From Hoplostethus atlanticus (lineage: Eukaryota; Chordata; Actinopteri; Trachichthyiformes; Trachichthyidae), in assembly GCA_034670405.1 (NCBI GenBank), contig JAXDDX010000159.1, positions 496,001 to 560,000 on the forward strand: a DNA stretch of 64,000 bases, given 5' to 3'. Shown here in pieces: positions 31,866-45,818 of this stretch (the first letter of the stretch is position 1; each line of letters starts with the position of its first letter). A program made the position numbers and the translations under genes. The notes below the pieces were generated by a model. That model was given only the letters and a program-made list of their open reading frames with translations, was not told the origin of the DNA and searched no databases.

Positions 31866-32697
31866 GTCTCCTCGTTTGTCCTGGTCGAGTTAATGTCAAC
31901 CACCAACACAACAGGCGGTAATGACAGCAGACTTTTATAGTATCAGCTGGAGGCTTATTGTTCAGGGGCAGAGTGAAAGAGAGAGTTAAATAGAGTGTGT
32001 GAGAGATACATGGATATTTTGAACGAGCAGTGTTTACGTCAGCAGTGTGGAGTCTCGAGATGATAGAGAATTCATACCAAACAACTCTGGCGATTTATTG
32101 TAGCGTTGCTTATTTGCAAATATACACACATTGCAGAACATTATTTAACGTTTTACGAATAGTTAGGTGTAATTGAATTCGACATACACGAAGCAGCACT
32201 TATTTCAATACAATTTCACCTTTAATCACTGGCTGGTCTGTTATTCTCAATATCTTCTTACACCAAAACACACCGTGGAGGGCGCCAGCGGGCATTTCCA
32301 AAAGTTGACATTTAATTGAAATTAAATGCTGCGCGGTTGATCAACTATATGCCGAATTTGCCATAAGACCGTAATGATAAGTTCTCAAGTCATGTTATAA
32401 GAGGCGTGGGCGTTTGTCGAGAAGCCACATTAAATTGCAGACTATGTGGCTAGCTGGCCCCAAGACCTGGCATCTTCAAGCCGTTACTGTAGCAATGCTA
32501 CCAAGCTAACTGGCTAAAGGGGCTTCTGGTGCTATTGCTGTACACTGTAGCAGAATAATTACAACATTCTCCAAACACGCCTGTAACGGAGCCACCGTGA
32601 CATTTGGACTGCCAGCCCAGGAGAAAAGAGACCTCGGGGAGCTAATGGGATTCATCCCCTGGTGGCTCAGGCTGAAGCACCTCGTACCTAACAAGGC

Positions 32698-33082
32698 CTG
32701 CCGGGATCGAATCCCAATCTTCGCTAAAGAGAATAAAACCGTTAAGTATACTAGGAGCCTCAGTTCACCTACCCATCATATAGATCCAGCAAATAGTCTG
32801 TCTCGGATAGCAAAAAACAAAATGTATTCCTGTTTCCACTGCTGTACTTTCGTAAGCAGAGACTTGCTCTAGACCGCCATTACTCTACACGCATGGTGCC
32901 CCACACCCCCACCTACCGACAGGGGGTGGAATTACCCTCAGACAATGTATTATTTACCTCAGCAGCCGTCGGATCGAATCCCCAACTTCGCTCAACTTCT
33001 ACCGTATCACGAAAATACTTAGGCCTACAATATCATAATAAATGGTGTCTTATCAAATATACTATGTACAGACCAAACAGTT
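32698..33082 (+). repeat. 375-bp local duplication, copy B
   Basis: Partner of 30455-30829, differing by scattered substitutions and small indels. It sits upstream of the gtf3c2 start exon. The start contains GGGATCGAATCCC, similar to a tRNA box B read on either strand. Confidence 0.85.
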
Positions 33083-34934
33083 ATTGTATAATCGTTTCCG
33101 AAAAAATAACATTCACCCTGTTCTTTCGCCTGCCATAATTTCCAAACATGAATATCTTTGCTGCCTTCACGTGCTGTCGGAAATATCGCAAGTACCGCTT
33201 CAGCACACACTTGGGTCGCTCACCCAACACAATGTGAAATACAATTGGGGGAAATTTTAATGGTGGGATATGGTAATGGGAAATTAGGTACATTTAAGGG
33301 GTGGTAGAGCATGGAAGCCGTGTCAAAAGCTGATTGTAAAAGTAATGTATTGTTATGTAACGTTACTGATTGGCATTCCATGTAAATAATTAGTATTTTC
33401 ATGTCTCTATTTCCCCACGTTGTTTAACTTTTAGTTGTCACACATTATGCTTGTAATACAATTATTAAAACATCAATTACATAAAATATTTTCTGTTTGC
33501 CACTGCAGCACAGCGTAATAAGAAAGCGCCACACAAAGCGCCAGACCGCCCCCTAGCATCACAAAGTCAACGTTACTTCAATGTAAAGGTCTGCTAATTG
33601 CTGAACAAACTCTGCTAAAGGTCTGCTAAATAAACTTACAAATTTGCTTAAAAATATTTCGAACATCACAATATCAACACTAGTATACACGCCAAAGATA
33701 TATTTGAATGCAATCCAGTGGTAGTGTTTCCGGTCACTCTATCGCCTAATGGGGTCAAATCCCTAAACAAATGTTTTACGTAAACGTCATATACGTAAGT
33801 TTATAGTCACCTTATCTGGTATTTTAATTTTGTTTTGTTATTAATTGTATATTCCTATTCCTATAAGGACTTGTAGCGTTGTGATAATACATAGTATCAT
33901 TCTAAAGTTTATTATAGGATTTATGTATTTAATTTTTGTAAGGGGTGGACGTGGCTGGTTATTCTGGATTGAAGGAGTTCACATTTTGTCACACAAGGAT
34001 ATCTGGGTTTTTGTTAAATAAACCAGTTTTGTTATATGATCAACGAAAGTATGTCTTATTTATTTGTGCATGCTTTTCATTTGGGATATCTTCATTAAGA
34101 TTTGAAGATTTGATGACTGTAGGTAAAACTTTAATTGAATTCTATCAATGATTTAGTTAAAGACAAAATAACAGCTTTATTGAAGACGAGAGCCCAAAAT
34201 TACCATGAATTAGTTTTTATTTTTATCTGTTGTTATAACACTGCTGGTACTATGAAGTAGCAGCACATAACTTCTAAAAAAAAAAAAAAAACGGGTAACA
34301 AGTAATAATGCATTAAATATACAGGTTACTAATGAATCGTTGGTTGAGACAATCCATTTTTTCAGTTGAATACAAATTATGTCCCACGAAATGGAGAAAT
34401 TAATAGCTTTTGAAATCATTTTCTTTTCCCGTTTACAAATTGTGCATGACTATTAATTCAATCTTTATTTAAATATGGCCTAGACTACACAATTATTTTG
34501 AGTATAGTTTCAAATATTAGACATCAAGGGACAAGGGCACAAATGGTAAGAAGATATGTTGAACTTGTTTCGTTTTGTGATATGACTTGACTTGAACACA
34601 CTCCTTTCAAAATCTACTTGCTGGCTTCCCTTTCCAGCATCACATCCATTATGGCTAATGGATGAAGGAAGCCATGTCCAACTAACAGTAAAGTTAGATG
34701 TAGAATTGAAACCACTGCTCCTTTAAAGGTACAATGTACAATAAATCAGGTTTTTACTGCCACACAGCACACAATGACCCTAATATATCTGTAATTGTTG
34801 ATTCAATATCAATGACTCAACTATTACTTGGCCAGGTGCTGAGATTTCTGGCTTTCAAAACTCACTTTCTGGCTGTACTCGGTTTTAGAACAAAAAACTC
34901 CCCACCCATTGGAGATACACTCCCAATTTCAAGA

Positions 34935-34955
34935 CCCCCCCCCCCCCCCCCCCCC
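34935..34955. repeat. C homopolymer
   Basis: Twenty-one C, intergenic. Confidence 0.95.
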
Positions 34956-35657
34956 GCAATACAAAATACAAATACAAAAATGATCACAGAAATTGCACGG
35001 AGTTGTGCTCCAGCAACCAGAGGGGGAGGTCCAACATTAAATTAAGTAAGGGAGGACGGGGCACAGCACTTTCTCAGTGAAAAAAAAAGTCCAAACTTTA
35101 TTAGTTAAGCATCTTAAAAACACAACATTAGTTGTGTTAGTCCAAATGGACCTTCGTCAGATGACTGATCTGATTTGGACCGAAATGTTACGCGTTTACT
35201 AGCATTAACTGTTAAATCATGTTAAATACTGATGGTTTTCTACTCTGCCAGGCAGTATTCATTCTAGTTGTCTAGTAGGGACTGATTTAGACCAGGGACA
35301 ACAGATGAATGCACTTCACTACCTGGTAGGATAGAAAAACGGCAGTACTCTGGACCGCGCGGACCAGATTTGCGGACCACTGCCATAGAGGAATCTAGGG
35401 CTTTTGGGAATAGCAACTGAAAAGAGCACTGATCGAGGATCAATGGTGCCTCCTGAAATTGGCCTATAATTGAAAAATCTCTTAATGCTGAGCAGCGATT
35501 CCTTTCCTTGGTGCCACTCAAACAGTTGAAAGTGCATGCATGATGATATCATTTTGGTCACAAGCATAAACAGACATGGGGAATATTTCAACAGCAAGGT
35601 TAAAGTAATAATCTGCAACATTTTCAAATAATGTCCATTTTGCTACTCTCGAGCTAT

Positions 35658-35980
35658 CCAGTTCATGAAAGCTTTTATATTTTTTGTTCTACACACCCGG
35701 TGTCGGGTAGGTCTTTCCTGGGGAATAAATCCTCTGGTGCCCAGTTTGTTTGGAATAAACAGAAGAACTGGGTGGTTAGCATGAGCAGCGATAGCCACCT
35801 TGGCTGAACAAACAATCCATCAACAGAAAATCCAAGAAAAAAGACGTCACAGTACTGGACACACTGTTCGATTGACAGGTGAACTCTTGGAAGTGTAGCG
35901 CAGCAACACCACAGCAATGAGCGCTAAGCACCAAAGATGGAGACTAAAACAAAAAGGAACTTGCAGATTATCACTTTAAG
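35658..35980 (-). repeat. inverted repeat arm A
   Basis: The complement of 40505-40872 in matching order: CCAGTTCATGAAAGC at one end and ATCACTTTAAG at the other, with GTACTGTGACGTC-like and ACCTGTCAATC-like blocks between. About 4.5 kb including the last four znf512 exons (38615-37884 back to 40287) lies between the arms. Confidence 0.75.
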
Positions 35981-36776
35981 TATTTAGCAAGATAACTAAA
36001 ACTATCCAAAAATAATCTTGAATAACTTTGTTCATTAAAAAGCTTATTTTTTAAATATTCCCCATGAACTAGGGTTACTATTCTAAACACAGGTTGTTCT
36101 TCCAAAAAGGCATCTAATGGAGGGTAATGCACATTGAACAGAATCAGATAAATATTTTTGACACAACAGTTTAACATATTTTGTTATGGACCATTTTACA
36201 GAGTTGAAGGGTTATCATCACTGGATCTGGGTTTCAAATGAAATCAAATCGTACGATATATTAATTTATATCTTTTCCTAACAAAATGGGTTTAACAGAA
36301 GTGCACAAACGAGGGGAAAAAACAATAAGAGAGAAGAATAAACAAAAGTACATTCATAAATGCGGAGAGGCTGATCAAATGAGTAAAAGAACGTGACAAC
36401 TGCTCCTATATCCATCTCAACTGCACGGAAACAAACTAGTGTTAAAACGTCACAAACATACAACTGACGATCGTCCATGACCATACATCACTATATCAAA
36501 GATACAAAATGTAGAGTACATTAAAATCATTACATGCTATTGGTTAAATATGCTGTGAGACAGACATAACGAGGTCCGTCTGGCAGAATGTGACAAAAAA
36601 AACCAACAAAAAAAAACACTATTTTAAATGCATGTTAGCTTTCCTTCATCAGTGTGAATTACCGATGTAAATGTATGGTAACTCGCAATTCTGCTTGTAG
36701 GCAAGGAAGGAGAGGATGCATGCTCTCGTCTACTTCTATTCGCTTGGCCATGAAAACAAACTGACTTTCTGACTGT

Positions 36777-37149
36777 GCGTTCACACTGCGAGTGACGGGA
36801 TCAGCGAGTCACAGAAAAAGTCAGTTTTTTTTACTTTTCGCGGTCATCAGTCATCAACAGCCAACAACCACTTCCTTGTTCTGCCTGGCAAATGAAAAAT
36901 GGATGAGAAGTTGATTGCAGCCGCTCAAAGCTTCCCAGTTCTCGACAACTTCTATTTGAAAGACGACAGGGAAAAACAATGTTTTAAGCGTTGTTGCGTC
37001 TATCTTTGGAGTCAAAGTTATTTGGAAGAGGTTTTTCAGTTTATTCAGTTTTCGCAATTGATGCTTGCTAATTAAGGCTTGCTAGCTAGTAGCTAGCAGA
37101 AAAATGCATGATTTGCCTGTTGAAAACAAGTCACTCGCAGTGTGAACGC
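36777..37149 (+). mobile_element. mini-element with 20-bp inverted repeats and MADF fragment
   Basis: Perfect 20-bp terminal inverted repeats GCGTTCACACTGCGAGTGAC lie at 36777-36796 and 37130-37149. From ATG at 36901 the plus strand reads M-D-E-K-L-I-A-A-A-Q-S-F-P-V-L, then after a frame change V-A-S-I-F-G-V, resembling a MADF (Myb/SANT-like) domain used by PIF/Harbinger elements. I could not fix a target-site duplication. Superfamily is tentative. Confidence 0.7.
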
Positions 37150-37883
37150 CAGTGAATAAACCTGTGAAATGAAGCTTTATCAAAACCCCACTAAGGACAA
37201 TATGGTAAAGGGAGGGAAAAGGTAAATGTAATCCAAGGTTGGCGATCATTTTCATTGGTTCCCAATGGGAAATGAACACATCTGACATATTTACATATGA
37301 CCTATTTAACCCATCGATTGGACATAAAAACGGAAGGGTGATGAACGGATGATGATCAGTATGCAATTATGTAGATCATACTCAAGAGGCACACAATCTT
37401 TTCAAAGAGAGTCAACTAGACAAATCTAACACTCCAAAAATACTAGTATTGTTAAGGTTAAAGTAACATCGTTTTTCCCCTCAAAGTAAATGCGTCAGAC
37501 AGAGAAAGGGCTTATCAAAGTTCTTAAAAGAATGAGACACATTTAGAAGTTGGTGAAAAGAATCTCTGTGTTACAGATACACACACAAACAGTATACTAC
37601 ATTTTCTCAAGGCTATACACGGACAACCACTTTAGGACAGAGAAAGAGCCTGGCACTCTAAACCAGAGCTGTACAATGAGTCTCGCATTCACACTGAAGC
37701 TCTCCTTAGAACTTACAAACTGGAGCTCTGTCGTCTGAAGTTGCCTCCCCGTCTTGTTTCTCTCGGGTCTCGTTTAAAATTAATTTGTTCTGTTCTGGTG
37801 AAGGAGAACAGTTGAGGAAAGTGAATAAAACGAGAGTCATTTTTAGGTGCTTTTTTCTGGCTGCTTAGCAACCAAGGGTCCTT

Positions 37884-38615
37884 TTAGGTGTTGTTCCTCC
37901 GTCGCTTACCAACCTCAGGGTTGGCCTCCATAATGCCGGGCCTCTTCAGATTCCATTGGTCGATCTGTCTCTGTCTGTCTTGCTGCTCCACCTCTGATTC
38001 ACTGGACGAGCTGCCAGTATTACTGCTGCTACTGCTGCTGCCGCCGCCACCACCGCCACCACCGCCACTGCCACCAAAAGCAAAGCAGTCCTTCCTCTTC
38101 CCATCAGCCTTCCCTCTCTCCCCTCCCCTCTCCACCTTCTCCCTCCTCTTCCCGTCCACCGATGCGCTGCTCTCCCCTACAGGTTTGTCCATAGCAGCAA
38201 TTCCCATCTCCATCGGGGCCTGTTCTGCTCCTGTCACAGCTCCTCTCCGGTCCATGTCCACCCACATGGGTCTGACAAGTGGCTCTAGAGGGACATAGTG
38301 GAGCAGTGGCTGCTGGAGCTGAGGATCTATCTGTGGAGGGAGGTTCTGGTGCTCTGGGTGGAGGAGCTGGGCTTGGTGTTGGAGGTGATGCAGAGGCTGC
38401 AGTGGCTGCTGTAGGGGTTGGTGTTGGAGCTGGTGCTGCTGATGGTGGTGGTGGTGGTGATGCTGCTGATGATGATGCTGGAAGTGGTGGTGGACGTGGT
38501 GTTGGTGGTACTGCTCTATGATCTGTTTGTCCATGCTGTGGACGAACTCCTTGGGCTGGTTTTTAAGGAACTTCTCAAACTTCTTGGAGGCCTTTTTGTT
38601 TGTCACAAACCAGTC
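37884..38615 (-). CDS. znf512: znf512 last exon (low-complexity C-terminus)
   Basis: 243 codons and a stop. It starts D-W-F-V-T-N-K-K-A and F-E-K-F-L-K, as in ZNF512. Next comes a His/Gln-rich segment, a basic segment, poly-Gly, poly-Ser, and a final K-R-R-R basic cluster. The low-complexity part is much longer than I recall for the human protein. Confidence 0.9.
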   Translation of the reverse strand, partial: DWFVTNKKASKKFEKFLKNQPKEFVHSMDKQIIEQYHQHHVHHHFQHHHQQHHHHHHHQQHQLQHQPLQQPLQPLHHLQHQAQLLHPEHQNLPPQIDPQLQQPLLHYVPLEPLVRPMWVDMDRRGAVTGAEQAPMEMGIAAMDKPVGESSASVDGKRREKVERGGERGKADGKRKDCFAFGGSGGGGGGGGGSSSSSSNTGSSSSESEVEQQDRQRQIDQWNLKRPGIMEANPEVGKRRRNNT

Positions 38616-41600
38616 CTGTTGCGACCCATCCAGCGAGGTCAGCAGGAAAGGAAAAACAAGGTCAAGCAGTTATGGAGGGGAACTCTTCACAGAGCTTTGA
38701 GAAAATAAATTTGACAAATGAATTATTGGGTTATTATTCCAATGTCACTGGCATACGCTCTCTCTCTCTCTCTCACACAGACACCAACATAAATGCAGAA
38801 AATAATTATCATCATCACGGAACTGAGTGAAAGGCTTGTTGTAAAATAGGTCATTACCTGCGAGTGGACAGAATTGATGTGATATTTCACTCCACTCTCA
38901 GAGTTAAACTCTTTATTGCAGATCAGACATCTGTATTTCCCAGCCTCAAAGTCGCCCTGCAGTGAGAGCAGAGGAAATGAAAGAGCAGTGTATTGGTTAT
39001 CAAGCAATAGGGTATACTTATAATGTGATCCACTGCATCAGCATTGGTGTTGTAAAATAATGGCTGTAGAATAAGATATTTCTATTAAAAAAATTGAATG
39101 ATCTATGGCTAATGTTTAATGTTATAATACCTGGGCCAGACCGGAGGTCCACTGGTTTGACACACAAACATTGCATGCTCCTGTATCTCATTCTGTGAGA
39201 AAGCCTACCTACTGAAGAAAACTTTATAACAACAGAAAACATTATAAAAATGCTAAGCCACAGTGTAAAGGAAAATGAGGGAAATCAAGGAGCCCAAATG
39301 AGGCCCACGTGAAAAGCAATGGAGATGAATACCGCCTGGTCGAAGCACAGCACAATAAGGCCATCAGCTCTTATTGACTGGGAAACTGGAAAACCAGTTG
39401 ATTTGCAAAGACTTTCACACATTACGGCACTTCAATCACTAACCATTACAAGAAAAGTGTGTCCCGCACCGCTGGCCCGAGACGGCCCATGCCGGCGACT
39501 TTTCGGCCGCAGAAAGTAGAAAGTACGTGCATGTTGGCCGTCAGCTGGCTGTCGGCTGTAGTCTTTGCAGTGTGTTCAAGTGCAACCTTTACAGGCGACA
39601 TGAGGCGACGCATAGCGATCTGACAGTTGGCCTTGGTCGCCACTAGTTCTTTGACGTCGGCTTGGTGTGTCTGAACCTTAAGACCTCCCTCTTCTTCAGG
39701 CACCAACCCCCCTACCTAACTCTCCTATGGTATTCAGACTTCAGAGGCCAGTGCCTACCCCCCTCCTTATCACAGAGGAGAACGTTTAGACACGTTTCCA
39801 ATAGAAAAAGATCTTTAAAGCTGCTTTATCGGAGTCTTACCTGGAACCATCAGCTACCCGACTGGCTCCCAAACTTCATCTACTAATTCCTGTCAACATC
39901 ATCCACCATCGTTCCTGTGTCCAAAAAGGACACAGTTACCTGTCTTAATGGCTACTCTTTGCCAGAGTAACCTGGCTACTGGTCATATGTCGATTAAGGT
40001 CTTATTCAAGTTACTGTCAAACTGTCATAGGTCCTGCACTGTTCCCTTGCACTGTATGTGAAGCCCTGATGTCTCTTGTGTGTCAGCATGAACTGTATTA
40101 CTGTGCAAGTTATCCATGTCTCAGCACCAGTGCCAATAAGATACCTTTCTGTACATTTATTGGACCTGGCAATTGATCAATGATTCTCATTATGACTGTG
40201 AGAAAAAGGATAAACAAGTCCTACCCTTGTGCAGAGTCCCAGATGAGCCTTCAGTCCAGACACACTGGTGTAGGTACAGCCACAGCCCTGAGGAAGATAG
40301 AATAGTTTACTAACTAGACTAACTATTATATAACTGTGACAGAATCAGATTCTTAGGTTTAAAATCGAACTTTGACAAAACACATAGATGGTTGAAATGA
40401 AATAAAAACTAAACAGATTAAACACCCCAACTATCACTGATAGTAAAATCACTATTATAGAGGGATTCAACATCTTGACTTGATGTCATTCCAGAGATAT
40501 TGGTCTTAAAGTGGTAATCTGTGATAACCTTGTTTTTTTGCCTGCATCTTTGGTGCTCAGCCTCATTGGTGTGGTGTTTCTACACTGCACTTCCCAGAGA
40601 TCACCTGTCAATCAAACAGTGTGTCCGGTACTGTGACGTCTTTCTCCTTGGATTTTCTGTTGATGAAGTTTGAGTTTCTGTAGGTGGCGCTCTTTTCGTT
40701 GTCCGTTCAGCCATGGTGGCTATTGCTCCTCATGCTAACTATCCAGTTCTTCTTCTATTTATTCCAAACAAACCAGAAACATAAAATGCATCACTTGCTG
40801 TGTGCCAGAGGATTTTTCCCAGCATGACACCAGGTGTTTAGAACAGCAAATGGAAAAGCTTTCATGAACTGGCTAAACATAGGCTTCACCTGATATCATA
40901 TCAGTCACCATCACCATGTTGCTGTTACTTGTGCTTAATAAATGACAAGTATACTAACGTATAGTACGTTAGCCAATATCTGCAGACAACGACTGCAGTT
41001 TGGTTTCCTACCTGGTTGGGACACTGAACTTTCCTCTGCAGTTTGACTTCATTCTTCCATTTCCTGAGCACCTCCTGGCTGAAGGCAGGCAGGCCAGGTC
41101 GGGCATATTTCAGCTGGGAAGAGCAACATGAAAAAAGAAGAGGTAAGCTAAGGTGTAAGAGACGTTTTATACCTAATTATATTCATATATCTTCATTTAT
41201 GTCTGTGTGTCTATTGGGTCTTGTACTACAATCTACTACTACTGTAGTAGAAGTAGTTAAGACATAGTTCTTGGTGTTTGTTTCTTCTGTACATAGAAGG
41301 CTCTTACTTTTGTTCATCATAGAGGCTTCATATATATAAATTCAAGGTAAACTGAATCTCCTCTCACCTTTTTGTCATCAGGCACCAGGTCAGACTGGAA
41401 CTTCCTCTTGGGCCAGTCCTTGGGCAACTCGTTGTTGGCAATTTCTGCCAGGTGGAAGTTGGCCACCTGGGCCGATGCTCGCTGCACCCTGCCGCTGGCT
41501 GTTCTCTCAGGGTTGGCCTCCCTCTGGGCCTTCAGTGCCTCCTCTTCCTCACTGTGCTGGGGCATCTGGATAAAAATAGGGGGGAGAGATGATCAGTTGA

Positions 41601-44600
41601 ACAGTTTCACCTTAAACATTTTCAAATCACACTGAGCTATCCACTCTTTGATAAGGACAGGACAAGGCCAGTTTTTAATTTTTAGTATATTTTTTTTCCT
41701 TCTAGACTATGGGATCAACCATACATTTTTCTGTGCCTTCAACATTAGAGTAGACTATCCCGGTGAAATAAAAGCCTAGAGCATAAGAGACAAGGGAAGA
41801 TAACTTTTTAGCTGGTGAAAAAGTTGAGTTGAGTCATCTATGACCATAAAAACTCCTAAAACTGGTTATTTCACTGTGCTTTCCACTGTGAACATGGAAA
41901 AGACACACAAACTACATCCGGTGCCTCTATAATCTAAATGTGCAGATGAAATACAACGCATCACTCACAGGAGCATGCTCTGATTTGAGGTGGTACTCCA
42001 GACCAGCCTTGGACTTGTAGGCCTTCCCACAGTGAGAGCAATTCAAGACCATCTTCTCCAGCTCGGACTCCTCCTTTCCACACTTCTTCATGTGGTACAG
42101 GTAGCCCATGATGCTAGTGAAGCCAGCACTGCAGCCCTGAGGTGGAAAACGAGGCACATTTTACCCAACCTCCCCAAGTTTCATCTTAACTGACAGCAGA
42201 GAAACTGAGAAATGTGTATAAACTGTGTTTAACTTGTCAGAAGCACTTTTCACCTGGACTAGAGGTACCAGTAACAAATTCCACCAGAAATTCCGAAGCT
42301 ATAATTTGGTCTCTGGAAATAGGAATTCTATGGAAATACACATCCCAGCAGTTACAGACACAAAGCTGTCTTGCTTTGAACATTATTTGATGAAAGAAAT
42401 TTACCCTTTTCACTTTTCTCCTTGCTAGCATGTAGTATAGCATGAATGAATACAACATTGCTATACAGTAATGTAAGCTGATGTAAGTTCATGTTTTTCT
42501 TTTGAACTATGACTGTAGCTTTGCACAAAGTTCATATGAAGTTAAATAAGGTCAGTAAACTATTTTGTATCAGCAATTGTGACAGTTCAGTTTGCCAACA
42601 GCCAATTATCAAGTCACACATGCTGTATTACTTTCCGTTGTCTGTTACAAAGTATCCCTAATCCCATTGAAGGTACACTACATGACCAAAAGTATGTGGA
42701 CACCTGCTCGTCCAACATCTCATTCCAAAATCATGGGCATTAATATGGAGTTGGTTCCACCTTTGCTGGAACACTGAGGCTGAAACAGGAAAGGGCCTTC
42801 CCCAAACTGTTGCCACAAAGTTGGAAGCACAGAATCATCTAGAATGTCATTGTGTGCTGTAGCATTAAGATTTACCTTCACTGTAACTAAGGGGGCTGAA
42901 CCATGAAAAACAGCCCCAGACCATTATTCCATTATATACATTAGAAGGGGTGTCCGCATACTTTTGGCCATGTAGTGTGATAATAATAACTCTGAATAGT
43001 GCTCATTACACTCAACAATACAGGAGTGCAGAGTGTAGAGTGTTTTATTCCATTTGATCTGTAAGTTATATCTAGAAGGTGAGGTAGTTTTGCCTTGTAA
43101 ATATAGCATGAATTATATGACTATAATGACAAATGTAATGTAGGCTACAGAATGATTTGCATACATGAATTCACACACTGGATTGGGTTCAGGATGTGTC
43201 TGTTTTTGTCCTTTTTTATTGCAGAAAAGATGTGACCTTGCAGTCATGCCACAGTCGCTCTAACCACAAGGCCACCCTGCTACGGTTTGACTGAAATGTT
43301 GTTTTTGAAGGCGAAACCTTTCTTTTTGGAATCATGCTGCCAATAGCAGATATTTTGTGCCGATATACAAAATCTTCAACTTTGACAATTTTGAGTGTTT
43401 CCACACAGAAGTTTAGCCATGTCAGGATGGGAAAGCCTCTGAAGCAGTATTTAGACCATTGAAAACCCACAATAATTAAATGGAAGAAGAAAACTTGATC
43501 CAAATATCACATTAGAATCAATTCAGGTTAAGGGCCTCCCATAGGCAATCAGTGTGGTATTGCTCAATTCTACAATAAATATGTAATAAATCAAACTGCA
43601 TCATACCCACCATATCAGAGGTGGACGTAACTGACTAGACCAGATCCCATTTTTACTAAATGGCAAATATCGGCCCCAAACATCTGCAAATATATCCAAT
43701 CTAATGGTCTACCGTAGCTCAAATGAGCAAAGCTTACCTCTTTGGAACATTTTAATTTGCCCAGTCTCTTCAGAATTTTGCGCAATTTCTCTTTGATGGC
43801 ACGATCATCCAGGTCACAGGCATCTTCCGGTGAGGGCTAAGGGGAGAAAAAAAGGCAGCTAAAACCAATGACAAACACCAAAGACTAACCCTCAAATTAG
43901 ATGGCTGTAGTGGAGCATGGGGAGGTTACAAAAAAAGGCAAATATCATACACAAAGATGGGCAGAGCATCCATGGGGTCAAATAAAAGCATAACATATTT
44001 GTGTGTGCATTAGATGCAAACTAGTAGCAGAACCCACAAATGCACAACCAAAGTAAGTGTGTGTTGTCATACTCAAGATTAAACAGACAGAATTGTCATG
44101 AAGACTGTGATGAACATCTGACTGGAAAAATATAGGCAAATTGTCCATCTGTTAAGAGTTAGAAAAAAAAACAACAATTCAACAAGTGTGAATGGTCTTA
44201 CCAAGTGGCTGTGGTCGGCCATGATATGGTACTTCATCCCTGTTGAAGACTTCAGCTGTTTCCCACAGTGTTGACAAGTAAAGGGTTGCTGCATACAAAA
44301 GATTAAAATTGCCATTTGGTGGGTACTTTTATCCAGACTGCCTTAAACAGCCTGGATACAAAACTTATCCAGAACTTCATAGCAAATGTTCATGAGTGTA
44401 CAAGTGCGGTGTAATGTATAAAGCTTAATAAACACGACATTGAAAATTTGTTTTACTGAGGACTATAACTGAAGACTAATAGCCTGACCAATTGCATTTT
44501 AGCCTATTAATCTTTGACATATTTTTCAAAATTACTCATGTAATCTTTTACAAAAATGCTAAACTTAGCATCATCATTTAAAATGTCCTGACTTTTCCAA

Positions 44601-45786
44601 ATGTGTAATGATATTTTACAATTTTCCATAACATATCCATGCCTGGAAAACAAAATTTAATTCCATTCCAATTCCGTAACTTTTCCGGGATTTTCATGAC
44701 CGCGGTAACCCTGCTTCAAGTACCATCAGTGGCCTTTTGTGGGATAATAATACACACCAAGCACATGGTCTGACCTATCATTATAGACCTGAACGCTTAA
44801 TTAGCTCACTCCTGGGAGTTTCTTGTGTTTGTTAATGTAATACTTTAACCTGTTGTTCACAAGGTAATCTAAGACCCCATAAGCACATAAGCACACTAAA
44901 ACCATTATAATCAGAATATGATATGATATACTATAAATTAAGATGAAACTATTGATCCCCATGGGGCGACTGGGATTGAAACAGTAAATAGTAATAGAAA
45001 ACAGCAAAGAAAAATAGGATATCACTAAGAATAGAGCAAATAAGGGGAATTAAACATGCAACCAGCAACAATGTGTTCAGTAGAAATGTATGAATTAAAG
45101 TATGAAACAATTACATTATTAAGAGGGTGTGCAAAATAACAGCAGAACATACTGAGACAAAGAAAAATGAAAAATATACAAAAAATAAAATATATGCAGT
45201 ATGAAAGAGAAAAATTATCAAAATATCAAGATATATATAACAAATAAGAAATGACAATATGAATAAAACAACTGAATTGACTGCATATATACAGTATTTA
45301 CACTTATACATACAGGACTACAGAAGGCTATACATACAGTCATGCTTGAAAGTTTGTGAACTCCTTGTGCAATTATATACATTTTGAGTTTTTATCATGC
45401 AATCCTTATTTAATCAAATGTAGCCTTTTCTGAACTGAAATAAAGGATTTTTTTTTTTTTACCAATTTCCCATGTTTTTAGAGGAAATTGTGCATGTGGT
45501 AAAATTAAAATAGTTTCAGAAGAAATAAGTGCAGGTGCAAAAATAAGTGAACCTCCTCTTGCATTAGTTAAATCAAGTAGGTAAGTAGAAAGTTCGACCA
45601 ATATGGGTTTTTGAAGGCTGATATTTATAACTGATATTTTTGGATTGAAGCTGCTGCCGTTTTGTGCTCCTTAAATTTGACCATTCCCATGCCAAGAAGC
45701 CTCCCTCAGTTTAATATTTTCCGTGTTGAAAAGCCTCTGAAACAGCGTTTAGACCATGGGACATTTAACCATCTCCACTGAAACCG

Positions 45787-45818
<32 letters not shown>

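Larger units (their letters stand above)
31866..35657. other. gtf3c2: intergenic region upstream of gtf3c2
   Basis: It should hold the gtf3c2 5' UTR and promoter close to 31866-32700, but no TATA box or clear core motif was recognised. It contains duplication copy B (32698-33082), an A run near 34276, a C run (34935-34955) and repeat-like DNA at about 35040-35210. No gene is supported. Confidence 0.45.

Noticed and set aside
37888..38298. Pro/Leu-rich open frame on the plus strand opposite the last znf512 exon
   Set aside because: It is the complement of poly-Gly/poly-Ser codons of a well-supported exon and has no protein similarity of its own.
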